NCBI GenBank assembly: GCA_036250225.1
Contig: JAPZLL010000002.1
Location: 930,001-994,000 of the forward strand
Source: Cercophora sp. LCS_1
Lineage: Eukaryota; Ascomycota; Sordariomycetes; Sordariales; Lasiosphaeriaceae
DNA length: 64,000 bases
Direction: 5' to 3'
Shown: positions 1 through 12,330 of the stretch, in pieces
How the letters are laid out: each line of letters starts with the position of its first letter
Position numbering within the stretch: position 1 is the first letter of the stretch
The notes under the pieces: model-generated
Told to the model about the DNA's origin: nothing
The model's input: the letters and a program-made list of their open reading frames with translations, nothing else
Database searches by the model: none
Made by a program: the position numbers and the translations under genes

Positions 1-179
1 CCCACTGGAGGCCCCAGGGATAAGTTCGGTCTAAGTCGTTTTCAGAAGGCGGTGAGGGCTTAGCGGACCTGCTGCAGCTCCATCGTCGCGGCAGAAAAAA
101 AAGTTGAGCTCGAAGGATCCCAATCAGCATTCCTCACTCTTTTGGCGGATTGCACCCTGAGGAACGCAGGCTTCACACC

Positions 180-2898
180 ATGGATATTCACAGGTGCAGG
201 TTTGTGCCCTACCCTTCCTCGGCCATCAACGCCGTCGCATTTTCACATTCGTCGCTACCAACCGCACCTTCGGCGAGAAAGCAAAACCTGAAACAAGTCC
301 AGGTCCGCCTAGCTATCGGGCGCGCGAACGGTGACATCGAAATTTGGAACCCGCTCAATGGCGCCTGGCACCAAGAGCTTGTAATCCCCGGCGGGAACAG
401 CAGGAGTGTTGACGGCCTGGTCTGGATCAACGAGGCAGGTCACGAGGACGACAATGGCGGCAAAACGATACTCGGAAGATCACGCCTGTTCAGCATTGGG
501 TACACGGCCGCTGTCACCGAATGGGACCTGGAGAAAGGAAAGCCCAAAAAGCATGCCAGCGGTCAACATGGCGAGATTTGGTGCATCGGCGCGCAACCTC
601 CCGTCCTGGGGAAGAACGGAGTTGCGCTTCCCTGCTCCAGGGACCTCATCGCTGGTACGGTAGATGGAAACCTGGTGCGCTACTCTACCGAGGGCGACGA
701 TCTAAAGTTCGAAAAGTCAATCATCCGAACACCATCGAAAACTACGAAGATGGTCAGCATCGCCTTCCAAACGCGCAATATCGTGGTCGTTGGTCGCTCA
801 AACGGAACGATTGCTGTCCATGATATCAGAAACGGCTCCTTGCTGAAGCTGATGTCACTTGGATCCGGTATCTCAGGAGGCTCCAAGAATATCATAGTGT
901 GGTCTGTCAAATGCCTCCCACGCGGCGATATTGTGTCGGGTGACTCGACTGGGCAGGTCTGCATCTGGGACGGAAAGACCTACACGCAGGCGCAGAGGAT
1001 ACAGAGCCACAACCAAGATGTTCTTTGTTTAGCTGTCAGCGCTGATGGCTCGCAAATCTTTTCCGGCGGAATGGATAGGCGGACCGTGCTGTACGAGCCA
1101 AGGGCAGGTCAAGCAGGGCGGTGGGCCAAGGTCTTCCATAGACGGTACCACAGTCACGACGTCAAGACAATGGCCTCTTTCGAAGGGAACGGAATGAGTG
1201 TCGTTGTGTCTGGAGGTTGGTGTAGCGTGATGGAACACCAGGGCAGTTTTTGCTAACGAAACCACAGGTCCCGATACAAGCCCCGTTGTTCTCCCCTTCA
1301 AATCGGCCGGCAAGGAGTTCCATAGAACTTTGCCACACCTCCCGCAACAGACCAACCTGCAGAGCGCAGCCAAGGCTAGACTGGTCCTCAGCTGGTGGGG
1401 CAACGAGCTTCGCATCTGGCATATCCATCATCCCGCGAGAAGGCTGTTGGACGGTCAGACGGCCGGCGCTGATATCCGCAAAAACAGGAAACTTGTCGGG
1501 CAAATCTTGGTGCAGGGCGAGTCGAACATTACATCTGCTGCGATTAGCTCTGATGGCACCTTGCTTATTGCTTCAACTGCCACTGACGTCAAAATTTTCC
1601 AGCTCAGCCATGATGAAAACTCTGATGGCGGTCAATTGAGAATCAAGAAGGTGCCCGTCACTGGGGCAGTCAATGGCGCTACGAAGGTCGAGATCTCCCT
1701 TAACAATGAGTGGCTATGCTGGGTGGAAGAGGGAAGCAAAGTCGTCGTCGCCCGAGTTAATCCGACAGGCTCTGGGTCTGGTCTCTCCTACACAGTTTCT
1801 CGCCCTTCCAAGTTACAACGAATTCGGCGCGACGTTCCCAAGCATATCCTGGTCGGCGGTCTTGGATCATATAACAGGACCGTGACACAGATGGCCTTCT
1901 CCCCGGACAGCAGGATACTTTGCGTCGCAGATTTGGCAGGATACATGGACACGTGGGTTCTACGTTCCCCGGGTCAACTGCAGAACGGCACAAACGGTAC
2001 TGGCGATGACGAAGCTTCCGACGCGTCCTCGAGTGATTCGTCTGACGAGGAGGCCGAAGAGGGCGAGGAGGAACGATGGATCCTTAGCCCTCGGGCGAAA
2101 CTCCTTCCAAAATTAGGGTCTGCCCCTGTGGTGTTGTCATTCTCCCCGGTCGGACAAGAGGACGGCGACTACAATCTTGCTGTCATCACTGCTTCAAAGG
2201 AATTAATGGTTTTCAATCCTCTTCGTGGCGCTCTTTCCGATTGGTCGCGCCGAAATCCATCAAGCAAGCTCCCAGAACAATATCGTATTACAAGAGATAT
2301 CATGAAGGGGCTGATATGGCAAGGGCAAAGAGCCTGGGTATATGGATCTGGGTGTTTGTTCATGTTTGACCTTTCTCAAGACCTCCCTGAGCAGAGCGCT
2401 TTGATCAAGGATGGCGAGAAGAAGGGCATCAAGAGGAAACGCAGCAGCGGCTCCGGAGCTGGAGGTAAAATCAACAAGGAGCACTCACTCGCTCCCCAGC
2501 AAATCAAAGCCTCGACCGGACCGGATGGGTCGGAGTGGGTTGATGTCGATATGGCTGAAGCCGACGACCAGAAGAGCGTTGGTGCGAGCAGTGGGCTTGA
2601 GGATGACGACGACGAGACGGACGGTGGCGAATTGCAGCGCTTGCGAGACGGGCAAGGGACGGACGGAGAGGACGCCGAAAAGGGGCCAGGCAAGGCCCAG
2701 TGGTGGCATACGTACCAATATCGGCCGATATTGGGCATCGTCCCGCTCTCGAGCCTTCCACCCAAGAGCAAAAGGAAGGAGGGAACGGTCAAGTCAGTGG
2801 AGTATATCCCGCCCGTCGAAGTTGCCGTGGTCGAACGGCCGACATGGGAGCTCGATCTTCCACCACGCTACTTCGCGAATGGGGAGTGGGAAAGATAA
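180..2898 (+). CDS. UTP4: U3 snoRNP-associated WD-repeat protein Utp4 (cirhin family)
   Basis: Two exons, 180-1215 and 1268-2898, give 888 residues. The 52-bp intron (1216-1267) has a GT start, a TGCTAAC branch site and an ACAG end; removing it restores the frame across the TAA/TAG stops inside it and joins S-G-G to P-D-T-S. The start is the ATG in CACCATGG at 180; the open frame upstream has no ATG. The N-terminus (MDIHRCRFV, then a RLAIGRANGDIEIWNP-type motif) is characteristic of Utp4/cirhin. The protein is WD-repeat throughout, with late acidic serine-rich stretches (about residues 591-613 and again near 790). Known family role: a subunit of the t-UTP/UTP-A subcomplex of the small-subunit processome, in the nucleolus, needed for pre-18S rRNA transcription and processing. 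Length fits fungal Utp4. The call is confident. Confidence 0.95.
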
Positions 2899-5800
2899 GG
2901 ATGAGCGGAACAATATACTGGAGTATCGCCGAAGGTATTCGAATTGGGGTGGTGCTCTGGCCCCTGGATAGTAAGTGGACAAGACTGTTTGTCTACCCCT
3001 AGATATTGTTGTTGAGGGTACGTCTTTGGGGACGTTGAACGACTCAGGCTTGGGCCACAGGTGTGAATGTGAAGGGCTAGGTGCGTGTGTAAAAAGGAGG
3101 CGAAGTCAGGTCGCCGTCCAGCCGAAAGCTATTCTGCAAATTGTCGTGATATCCATTATACCATATCATTTGTCCACCTCGGCGATTGCTGATGCATGCC
3201 TCTAGCATACGGAGACACATGTGGAGGTCACCTTGACCAGCACTCCTTCCTCCCGCGAGAAACCGAGACATGTGCGACTTTGTAATCTCAAACTTCGAAG
3301 CCGCGAGGGAATACCATGAGATGTGATTAACCCAGGTTCAGGCTGGCAGCAGGGTATGCTTGGGATACTCATGCTTGAAGTCCCATCTTAGGGTTGAACC
3401 TCCCCTGGTTCCTCTCGCATCTTGTTGCCCACTCGGCGATCAATATAGTGAGCACTACTGGGAGGAGAAGGTTACATGGCAGGAGTCTAGTTCTTTTTTA
3501 CGCATCGGCTGGCTTCGTTGGTGTGGAATGGGGTGATGGAGTCGAGTCACCTGCAGAGACGAGGGTTCGCACGCACCGGGAGACGCGCGTCGGGTCTCTT
3601 CGCCCATTCAGCCCTCACCGCTCTGGCCAAAGCATCCAGGCATAGGCCCGGAGAGAGCACAAGTCGGTATCATCCTTAGATATCCACAGGTCTTCACAAT
3701 ACGTGGGGGATCATGCATCGCTAATGAAATGGGTGTTGAGACTGTCGCTGCTGACATTGTGTTGCCGAGCGAGAAGGCAGGGCCAGAAGTATAGGGCAGC
3801 CATCGAGAGATGAACCGGCACCGGGAGCGGTTGCATTCGGCCGTCCTTCCGGTCATCCTATCCATTCCGCAGAGTCTGGCCGTAACGCCGTTGATGAGGG
3901 CTGCAGAGACACTAGACAACGCACGTTAGCAGCAGGCAACTCGGGGACCCACCACCCCCGTAACCACCATTGTCGAGTCCGTCTTACAGACTCGATACAG
4001 ATAGTCGCGGTCAAGACATGAGCCGGATGCGTGAGGTGCGGTGTCTCACGGTGGTCTCGGATAGGGGGCCACGTGAGCGAGAGACAAGCTGTTCCTGGCA
4101 TGCAGACCGCCTCCGGGTCTGGATCCGCCAGTCGAGGACCGGATGCCAAGGCCAACGTCCCATCAATTCAAGTCCAAGAGCACGTTCGCCTCTTGTTGAG
4201 CACCAGCAGGAGGTTATCCGGATGTTTTATCAAGATAGTTGATATTCCCGGGCCCGCGGGCGGGTTGACGTGCAGTGTCAGTTGGGTCGATCGACGTCCA
4301 AAGTGGGCCGCCATTGGCGGGTACGCGCAATGAGGCGGAAAAAAAGCGATCCAGGTGCCGCGTAATCGCCATTTGGCGCACACCAACTCGTTGATACTGT
4401 GTTCCCGCTGACAGAGCTAGCCATCCCCGCACTGTGTTTACGGCTCAACTGTCATCAAATTGGGAAGGTCTCCAACGGCGCCGAGAAGCCTGACGGGTCC
4501 ACGCAAACCTCGTCGTTGATGTCTCGGGCGGATGTCGCTGCCTTTGTCGCCACGCGAGTCGTCAGCAATGTCGTCCGTGACAGATTGAAAACCTCTTCGC
4601 CTAGGGGATAACCGAGCAGAGCGACTCTTTGAACACTGTGTCCGCGGACACATTGACATTCCCCGGTCCGGCACGCAATTGTAGGTGGAGAACCCAGCAA
4701 GGGCGAACGAGGCTGAGTTGTTGCACTCTTTTGCCTGTATGCCCTGGGAGTCCGTTTCAACAGCGAGCCAATCAACAAGGCGGGAACCTGCGTCGAATAT
4801 ATTCAGTCCCAGAGAAAGTTGTCGATAGCAGCCGTTATACCGTCGTTCGAAGACTAGCTTCGGGACCCAGATCATGGTCGCCGTATACACCGCGTTGTCT
4901 TGTCAGCCAGCGCAGTCCTGGCTTGTTCTGTCGAGGAGAGGGTGAGAGGGGTGAGTTGACCAGGTGAAGCGGCGGTGCAGCGCACACAGACACTGGGACC
5001 CCTCGGAAGGTCAGAAACCCGGAGAACGGGGAGCTTCAGCCACAACGTCGAGGTGCCACAAAACGGCCCCCAAGCCAGACGACGATATTGGTGGTTCGGC
5101 ATCCAGAAGCTCATGCCTCGTCATCGCTGACCCACATGCCGTCCGCCCTCCAGAGCGACCAGCGAAGCCCGAATTAGGACGGCGCCCGACAGTCGCAGCC
5201 ATCTCTCTTCCTCTCCGTTGTGCTGACGCAGGGCAATGGTGACCAGCGACTACAAACTTTGTTCAAACTGCGGGCTGCAATCGTTCCATCATGTGCGTTG
5301 CAGGATAGGGAAGCAACCCAGAAAACAAAATCACACGCATTCCTGTAGTCAACGCATATGCCACTCGATTGAAGCAGATAGCGGACGGTGACGAAGCCAA
5401 AAGATGAGCAGCGGGACTCCAGCTTTCGTTGCGTGAGACCCCCATTTGAGGCGGAGGGACCCGAAAAGGCCGCTAATTGGTCCGGCCTGTCCCAAATTGA
5501 AGTGGACGCGCGTTCCCTCCCCAAGGTGCCTCTCTCTGTGCGTCGCCCCCTCTAGCGTCAATCGTCCGTCGATTGCTTGCACGCCCCCCCCCCTCAATCA
5601 GTCTTTCGACTCTGTCGATTACGTCCGCCTTTGCGAGTCGAAAGGAAGCGGAGGAGTCGTCAAGCAATGCGAGGCCCAGAGAGATTTTGACAGGCAACGG
5701 ACAGCAGAAGCACGCAGAGCCCGTGGCACAGGTGAGCAAGTCCATGGCCCCGGAAAGAGAAAACGAGGGGCCCAGGCAGGTACCTGATTCCGTACTTGGC

Positions 5801-6637
5801 TGAGCAATGCTCATCCGCTGTCCAGTGCATGTCCTGCCACGCAACCCCCTGGGAGTGTGCCGTGAAGAGGGCCATACGTATGCTCGCCTCTGCACACCCT
5901 CCACCCATCTGCCCTTCGTCGGCTCCCTGAAACTTTGCACCCCCAATCTTCAGCTTAATCCCCCTGCTCCTCCGGTCCCCTCCGTCGGTCGTCTGGCCTA
6001 CCTCTACTACCCTGCCTGCCCATCTCCGCCTGCGAGGTCCGACCGACACCTCCATCTCCACTCCAAACCACCACGAACGACAACCCCCTCCCTCACACGG
6101 CAGCGGCGCCTGCTCGTCGACAGCGACGCCGACAGCGACCGTCTCTGCGCCGGCATACCGAGGGCACAAGCGAAAGATCCGGCCGAGGGCGATCGTGCGA
6201 CGAGACAAGAAACGGCACTGCGTGTGCTGCACGGCAATTCGCAATTAGGCGGCGACCTGACCCGTCCAGCAGCGCTTGAGGGCAAGAGGAGAAGCAGCGA
6301 ATCCCCCTCCCAACCGCCACCGCCGGAAAAAGGAGACTCGAACATCAGCCAATTTAAGCGACGTGAACAAACCAGAGGCGGCTTCTCGTCGTCGCTTCCA
6401 GGCTCCCGCTCTAGCGACATCTTCCTCAGCCAGCTCCGTGATTGCGAGTTGCTGACGTCGCCAACGACGTTGCTCGGATCCCGGCCACGCCACTGACCAC
6501 GACGCCCACAAATAGTAATACCCGCCATCATTCGACTTCCGATTGACGACTGGGAGGGTGCAGTCGTCGGAGACGCCGACTTCGACGCTCTCCATTTTGA
6601 CATTGACCTCATCGTTCCGAACGACGACGATTACACC
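2899..6637. other. Intergenic region: UTP4 3' flank and PNG1 promoter/leader
   Basis: I find no supportable gene here. The distal part (about 5480-6637) is pyrimidine-rich with CTCC and CCTCCGTC runs, which look like a fungal core promoter and 5' leader feeding the PNG1 ATG at 6638. The in-frame triplets just upstream of that ATG are open back to a TGA at 6494 but contain no ATG, so the leader is untranslated in that frame. The section 3000-5400 has only short, unconserved open frames. Confidence 0.5.
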
Positions 6638-8110
6638 ATGGCTAGCGATGGGGGAAACGGCCCACAGGGCCAGTACGGGGATGAATGGGCACATGATTTG
6701 AGGCTGCGATTCGAGCAGTTATTACGGACGAAGCGATTGAACGAACTCGAGACCCGGTCACGGCAAGGTTCGCCCGCACCGAGAGAAAGAGCCTCGTCGA
6801 ACAATCTCCGACCAGCGTCCTCGTCCTTGGGCCCTGATCGGCCATCGACTTCACACGGCGGGAATAGTTCACTTACACCGCCGTCGTACTCTGTCGCTCG
6901 AAATCTGCCCAAAATTCCAACGTCGCCAGCACCAAATGACCGGGAGTCACTCAAATTTAGAAACATGTTGATTTCTTTATCAGCAACACCAACCAAGTAC
7001 GAAAACCCGGGTCTTCTCGACGAGGCCCTCCAGGTGATCCCATTAGACAGGATATACGGCGAGGCCGAAGAAGAGTGCCAGGTGATGCAAGCCCAGGCCG
7101 AGAGTATGGGAGACGGGCGGAAACCGGAATGGGGATATCAAGACTGCGTAATCCGCGCTCTCCTCAGGTATGTTCCCAGTGCGAATCCTTGAACCGCAAT
7201 CAAGTAGGGCTAACGGCCACTTCGTAGGTGGTTCAAGCGAACGTTTTTCACGTGGGTCAACAACCCTCCCTGCCCGGTTTGTCTGTCACCCACCATCGCC
7301 CATGGCATGACGGCCCCAACTCCCGAGGAAAACGCCTGCGGTGCGCTGCGGGTAGAGCTCTACCGGTGCTCAAATTTGAACTGCGGTGCCTACGAACGGT
7401 TTCCCCGATACAGTGACGTTTGGCGACTGCTCCAAACACGCCGTGGACGATGCGGCGAGTGGGCCAATTGTTTTAGCATGCTCTGCCGGGCAGTCGGTGG
7501 CCGTGTGCGCTGGGTATGGAACGCCGAAGACCATGTCTGGACGGAGGTGTACTCGGAACACCAGAAACGATGGGTCCACGTTGATGCCTGCGAGGAGGCA
7601 TGGGATAATCCGCGACTATACACTGACGGCTGGGGCAAGAAGATGTCCTACTGTATCGCCTTCTCCATCGACGGTGCTACTGACGTCACACGGCGATATG
7701 TGCGGAAGACGGAGCACTACAACGAGCGCAACCGGTGCCCCGAGGAGGTGCTGCTTTACATCTTGCAGGAGATCAAGAACATACGCCGAGCCAACATGGA
7801 TAAGGACCGACGGTTCCAGCTGGAAAAGGAAGACACAAAGGAAGAGCGCGAGCTTCGATCCTATGTCGTGACGTCGATCGCCCAGGCCGTATCCCAGCTC
7901 ATTCCCGGTGTCTCTGATGCCGGACCGAGCGGAAGCACCGCGGGTAGGCGCGTAGCCAGTTCTTCGACTGACGACACAAAGCTTCCCGTTTCGGCAGACC
8001 TCCCCGGTCGTCAAAGCGGTAATGCGGAGTGGGTTGCTGCCCGCGGGGAGAACGGTCGACGCAACCAGCAATTCCAACCACCTCAAAACCAGGGCCCTCC
8101 ATTCCCCTGA
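6638..8110 (+). CDS. PNG1: Cytoplasmic peptide:N-glycanase (PNGase), transglutaminase-like fold
   Basis: Exons 6638-7167 and 7228-8110 give 470 residues. The 60-bp intron has GTATGT, a GGCTAACG branch site and GTAG. The start ATG is in a CACCATGG context. Residues about 1-175 are a low-complexity extension followed by a helical segment. Zinc-binding pairs are CPVC (C192, C195) and CxxxxC (C224, C229). The transglutaminase-like core has the triad in the expected spacing: C252 in RCGEW, H279 in EDHVW and D296 in HVDACE (27 and 17 residues apart, as I recall for yeast and mouse Png1). There is no PUB or PAW domain. The tail is low-complexity and Pro/Gln-rich. Known role: removal of N-glycans from misfolded glycoproteins retro-translocated from the ER. 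The Neurospora ortholog has been described as needed for polarity without measurable enzyme activity, so activity here should not be assumed. Confidence 0.93.
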
Positions 8111-9588
8111 ATGGCGTCCACATGTCACCAGCCAACAATCCCGACGAAGCGGAGACATCAGAGCCGGCGAGTCACGGAGCCGCTGCCTCGAGCAGCATGA
8201 TACCCACCTCTCTCGCCAGGCTCAATCCTCTTGCTTGCTAGCGCAGTTGAGAGCCGCCAGCGCAGCTGACATCCGCTCCAACATGCCGGTTGGGTCAGGT
8301 CTAACAGCAGCACCCGGACCCTAATTTGATTCTATTTAATACCATACTCAGAACATTACCGATCCGAACATTATAGACTCGGCGTCATTTTTTTATTGTT
8401 TCGACATATCGACACCTGCCTGGGGCGCCTCGGCGCCGCAGGACTATATATAAATCCACGCTGCCAATACTTCCCTTTGTCTACAATCATTGCGTCTCGC
8501 ACAACGGCGCTGTCGGAGGCTTTTCGGTGGGGATTGGAAGAATAACACAGCTCGGACAGTATTGTTTTGTGGTGGGGAAATGGCTGATGAGCCGTGTGCT
8601 GTATACCCGCCCTGACCACGGAGTTCAGAGGAAGACATTGCTTATGTTTATTTGTGATCATGTGTTTTTTTGGGGCATGAGGGCTGACGAAGGTATATGG
8701 GAGGGAAAACATGATGATGGAGAGGCGTCCTGGGAAGCCCTCCTCCGTTTGGATCACCAAAAGGACGAGTTGTGTATGGCAGATGCCCCTTCCCTGCGCG
8801 GATTGAGTGTCCTTGTACTTAGCATGCCATCCTGGACGTTGACGAGTCCTATTACTCCTGCCATTTGTCTCTGCCGAGACTGTGGTCTGTGAATTGAGGA
8901 GGTTGAACACACACATTTTCATATCTTTCCTGGTCTCTCTTAGTCCAGTGTCGGCACTTGACGCCAAGGTAAGGCCAACGAGAAGCTAGCGACCGTTGGG
9001 CGTTGCCAAGCCCCCTCTCCCCGGACTGTCGTTCCCGTTGCGCTTACGAGGACGCGTGTAGCGTTCGCACGATCGCGGGACGAGATGGGATCCTTTACCG
9101 TCAAGAGTATCCAAGGTGAGTGACAGGAGGGGGATGCGATCTACCCGCTATCCGTATCTCAGCATGAGTTAATCTCTTGGCGGTCGGAATTCGGGAGCGT
9201 TATCGGCTAAGAAACGGGAAGGGGTTCAAAAGTTGCCTATCAGTGAAACGGGGTCGTCGTCGCGTGCCGAAGGGGATTAAAGGGTGGGAGACGGGTGGTT
9301 TAATATCGACGCTTCCCGCGGGATTTTGGTCCCGTAGGTACCGCGGTGAGAGGTAAGTTTAAGCGGGAGGGTGTAGCCATGACAAGAGAGCCGCATTTCG
9401 GGTTTGATAAGCGGGTGAGGGCTCTGAGTGGGGGGTGAGAAAGTGCGAGAGAGTGTGAAAGAAGGCAAGGTGTGGAGGGTAGGCAAGGAAGTGGAGATGG
9501 GTTCGGTGCATGACACGACTCGGAGCACACGAGCAAAAAAAAAAAAAAACAAGATTTGTTCGAATCGCCGAAGCGATTTAAACAGATT
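8111..9588. other. Intergenic: PNG1 3' flank to tRNA-Val
   Basis: The first 300 bases or so are AT-richer, with TTTATT-like motifs that suit a 3' UTR and polyadenylation. I see no conserved coding sequence. An isolated first-exon-like segment at 9085-9115 (ATG, ten sense codons, then GTGAGT) has no downstream partner exon that I can find. Confidence 0.4.
9535..9549 (-). terminator. Candidate RNA polymerase III terminator (T15 on the minus strand)
   Basis: A run of 15 A on the plus strand, that is T15 on the strand of the tRNA, lies about 40 nt past the tRNA 3' end. Pol III stops at runs of four or more T, so this is a sufficient stop for the tRNA-Val transcript. No closer T4 run is visible. 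Confidence 0.6.
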
Positions 9589-9662
9589 TGATCGAACCCA
9601 GGTTTGAACTGGGGACCTTCAGTGTGTTAGACTGACGTGATAACCAACTACACCATCCGACC
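9589..9662 (-). tRNA. tRNA-Val (anticodon AAC), no intron
   Basis: The reverse complement folds into a 74-nt cloverleaf. The acceptor stem is GGTCGGA/TTCGATC (seven pairs, two of them G-U), followed by T8, G9, a D arm holding AGTTGGTTATC, and the anticodon arm CAGTC-TAACACACTG with anticodon AAC. A short variable loop (AGGTC) and a T arm CCCAG-TTCAAAC-CTGGG follow, with A as discriminator base. The A box (GTAGTTGGTTATC) and B box (GTTCAAACC) are as expected for Pol III transcription. The AAC anticodon, read as IAC after A-to-I editing, is the main eukaryotic valine tRNA. The CCA end is not encoded, as usual in eukaryotes. Confidence 0.93.
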
Positions 9663-12330
9663 TTTGCTTGTTGACGTTGAGGGGAGAGGATATTGGTGGT
9701 TTTGTCGAGGGGAAGGGGGTTGGTTGCGACACTGGTTAGCTGTTCGCGGTGCATATGGCGCTGCTCTGGTTAAGGGGTGATTGGCATTTTGGAGGGTTGA
9801 ATTATTGGCTTGTGCGGTGGCTGGACTGCCTGTGGTTGCTATTCTGGAAGTGCACAAAAAGGGGGAGGTTGTTGGAGGCGGTTACGCCTGAGGTGATGGA
9901 GAAAAGGGGGTGACGCTCTTGTTTTGGTAAATGAAGCACGCATCGCCTTGGGATTCTATGTGTGTAATCTGCGCCGCGTTTTCTTTGTGAGCTTCCCAGC
10001 GTATCTAAATGTGAAGGAAGCCGCCACATATCAAGGCTGAAGGTCCAGTCAAGTCATCAACGAGAGGACGTGAACGCGGATGTGACTGATGATATTAGCA
10101 GTCCGCCCTACATCGATAATTTTGCGTTTTGGTCTCCAGCGTGCCAAAAAAAAAAAAAAAAAAAAAAAAAGTCTCCATAGCTCGAAGCAAGCAGATATCG
10201 TTGGATTTATCGGTATTCCTCCCTGATAACAGAAGCTATTCGATGTGTATCCGTGTATCTATGGTAGGCAGTGAACAGTAAGAGCGTTCCCAGCTTGGCT
10301 ATCTGACCTACATTTCTATTGCATGCGTTTTTTTATCCCCACTTTACCACGCTCAACTCGGCCGAGGGGGGGGAGGTGTATGTCGCGTTCTGTGTCTTCC
10401 CTTTTGTCACCAGGTTTACGTGGATCTGGTAGCAGTCTGCCAGTTGGCTACATAGATGACTTATACTAAGGTAGACAGCATATACTAAGGCGTCATTACG
10501 TCCCTTGTCTCTATTCACGCAAGTTTCAACAGGCTGGGGGCAAGCGAACTCTTCCATCCCGACTACCTACTGTCTTCAGGTCGTAGCTGCAGGTTGCGAG
10601 AAGATTGAAAGAAGGAAAATTAGAGCTGGTCTCTATCATCTGATGACGGCCAAGAAGAGCTCGGAGCGCCAAAAAAAAAAGCGAACAGGGTCAGGAAGAA
10701 CTACAGGCCTCGACTACACCCACGGAAACTGTAACGATGCGATCCAATACCAAGAAAACTGAGCTATCCGTCTTCCCCCATCCATGAAAACGCCTTATTA
10801 GAGTTTTTCCTATGTATCAGAGCGTGGGCCCTCGTAGACCGCTCAAGGCCAGCTCGACTAGACCCGGGAAACCGGTTGTACTAGGTATTCGGTACCCCTG
10901 TGTTCAAGTCGTGAGTCGTTAAAAGCCAACCTAGATTGCGACAGCACGTGAGACATGTCCCTAGTTATACTTGATGAGATCCAAGACCTCAAGCGACCGC
11001 CTAAAATTGCAAAGTAGATGGTCACGCTCGCCGGGTAGCGGTGGCGCTCACAAGGGAATGGTAGAGTCAAAGGAAGAAAATACTAAGGGGATATTGCCTC
11101 GTCAAGATTTAGGTAGACTCTCGTTTCCCGTCTATCTTCTACACAGTTTATATGACCTAGGGTCGACCTCAGCGGTGGGCATTGATATCGATACCTTCCG
11201 CTGAGATATAAATCCACCCACATCCACACAAAGGTGCTACAGGGGTGGACGCGATATCTAACTGCTCAACCGGGGGGGCTCAGAGCCTATCGATCTTCAT
11301 TCATATATAAGGCGCGTACTTGACGACGGGTTGCTGCCCCTGGCTCACAAGACTTGTTTTCCTTGGCAACTCTTTGACAAGAACCGATATTGGAAAGGCC
11401 GAATGAGAAGGGATACTCGTCCGGGAGAAAGAACTTGAATCGTGATTCATATGCATGTAATGACGATATTCCAAAGGTGCAAAGTAGTACCCAAAAGGCA
11501 CTGGAGCTCGTCATGTTCATGTCGGTGAAAGTAGAAATACTTGCCATGGCTTGAACCGCCTCGAGCGACATCAACTACGCAGATTTAGTACGTCTTCATC
11601 TGGTCACCAACTTTCCCAGGCACAACCATATCTCCCCGGGTATGTTTAAACAGTGATGGATATACGTCATCTGCCCAAGATGTGAAACCATCAACACCGA
11701 AGTAAGATCAATGTATAAGCCCGCTTGACATCCGACGCGTCAGTAGTTTCCCCATTATCAACACAACCGCAGCACAGTCAAGTAACACGCATCCCAATCT
11801 TTTATACAGACCGGGCGAGCGGCATCTCCCATACGAGAGTCCCGTCGGGCCGGGCGTAGCACAAGATGCCCGACAACATACCCCTGACAACAAGGGTAAT
11901 GCTTGAACCAGGAGATATCACACCCGGGACTGACGATTAGTCCTGGACATCCAAAGCAGTTCTAACTGCTTCAAATCACAAACAGAAAACGGTCCACCAT
12001 GACGTGTCGTCAGATATCAAGAAAGGAGCAGACGACGTGCCCGAGACACAAACGACGCTCGACGCCAAACGACGAGACCCAGTCCATCATGGCCAGGAGA
12101 GCATGCACTAGAACCACGCCCATCTCCAGGAGTATCACGAGTAGCTGAATCTCGGCGATAAATCCAAACAGGTTGGCTGGCTGGCATCCAAGCCGTCGCC
12201 ACATCATGAGACATCGTATCCCCCATCCGCCCTCCTTCGGACCGGCATCTGCACCTGCATTATCGGGACACTCATTATCCAAGTTGACGCCCCAACTCTC
12301 GCCAACTGACAAGGCTCATATAACATGACC
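9663..12330. other. Gene-free stretch, slightly AT-richer than its surroundings
   Basis: I see no open frame with family features on either strand. Many TATA, ATAT and TACTAAG-like words occur, especially 10200-12300, and by eye the GC is lower than in the neighbouring blocks. It is not the extreme AT-rich, stop-filled sequence of heavily RIP-mutated transposons. It contains a 25-nt A tract at 10146-10170. Confidence 0.4.
10146..10170 (+). repeat. A25 homopolymer tract
   Basis: Twenty-five consecutive A, with GTCTCC both about 10 nt upstream and immediately downstream. No recognisable SINE or LINE body precedes it, so it is recorded only as a simple repeat. Confidence 0.9.

Noticed and set aside
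1216..1267. In-frame stop that seems to split UTP4 into two genes
   Set aside because: The stop lies inside a canonical 52-bp intron with a TGCTAAC branch site. The two halves join in frame into one Utp4 protein.
7441..7530. Loss of the PNG1 catalytic cysteine, because RCGEWAN has Ala where yeast has Cys
   Set aside because: By spacing to His and Asp the catalytic Cys is the one in RCGEW, which is present. Ala at the later position also occurs in active mammalian PNGase, as I recall it.
8371..8967. 198-codon minus-strand frame downstream of PNG1
   Set aside because: Starts with TTG rather than ATG and overlaps the likely PNG1 3' flank. Composition is unstructured, with no family features.
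10200..12300. RIP-mutated transposon
   Set aside because: The region is only mildly AT-rich, shows no transposase or reverse transcriptase remnants and no terminal repeats that I can find. A RIP index calculation would settle it.
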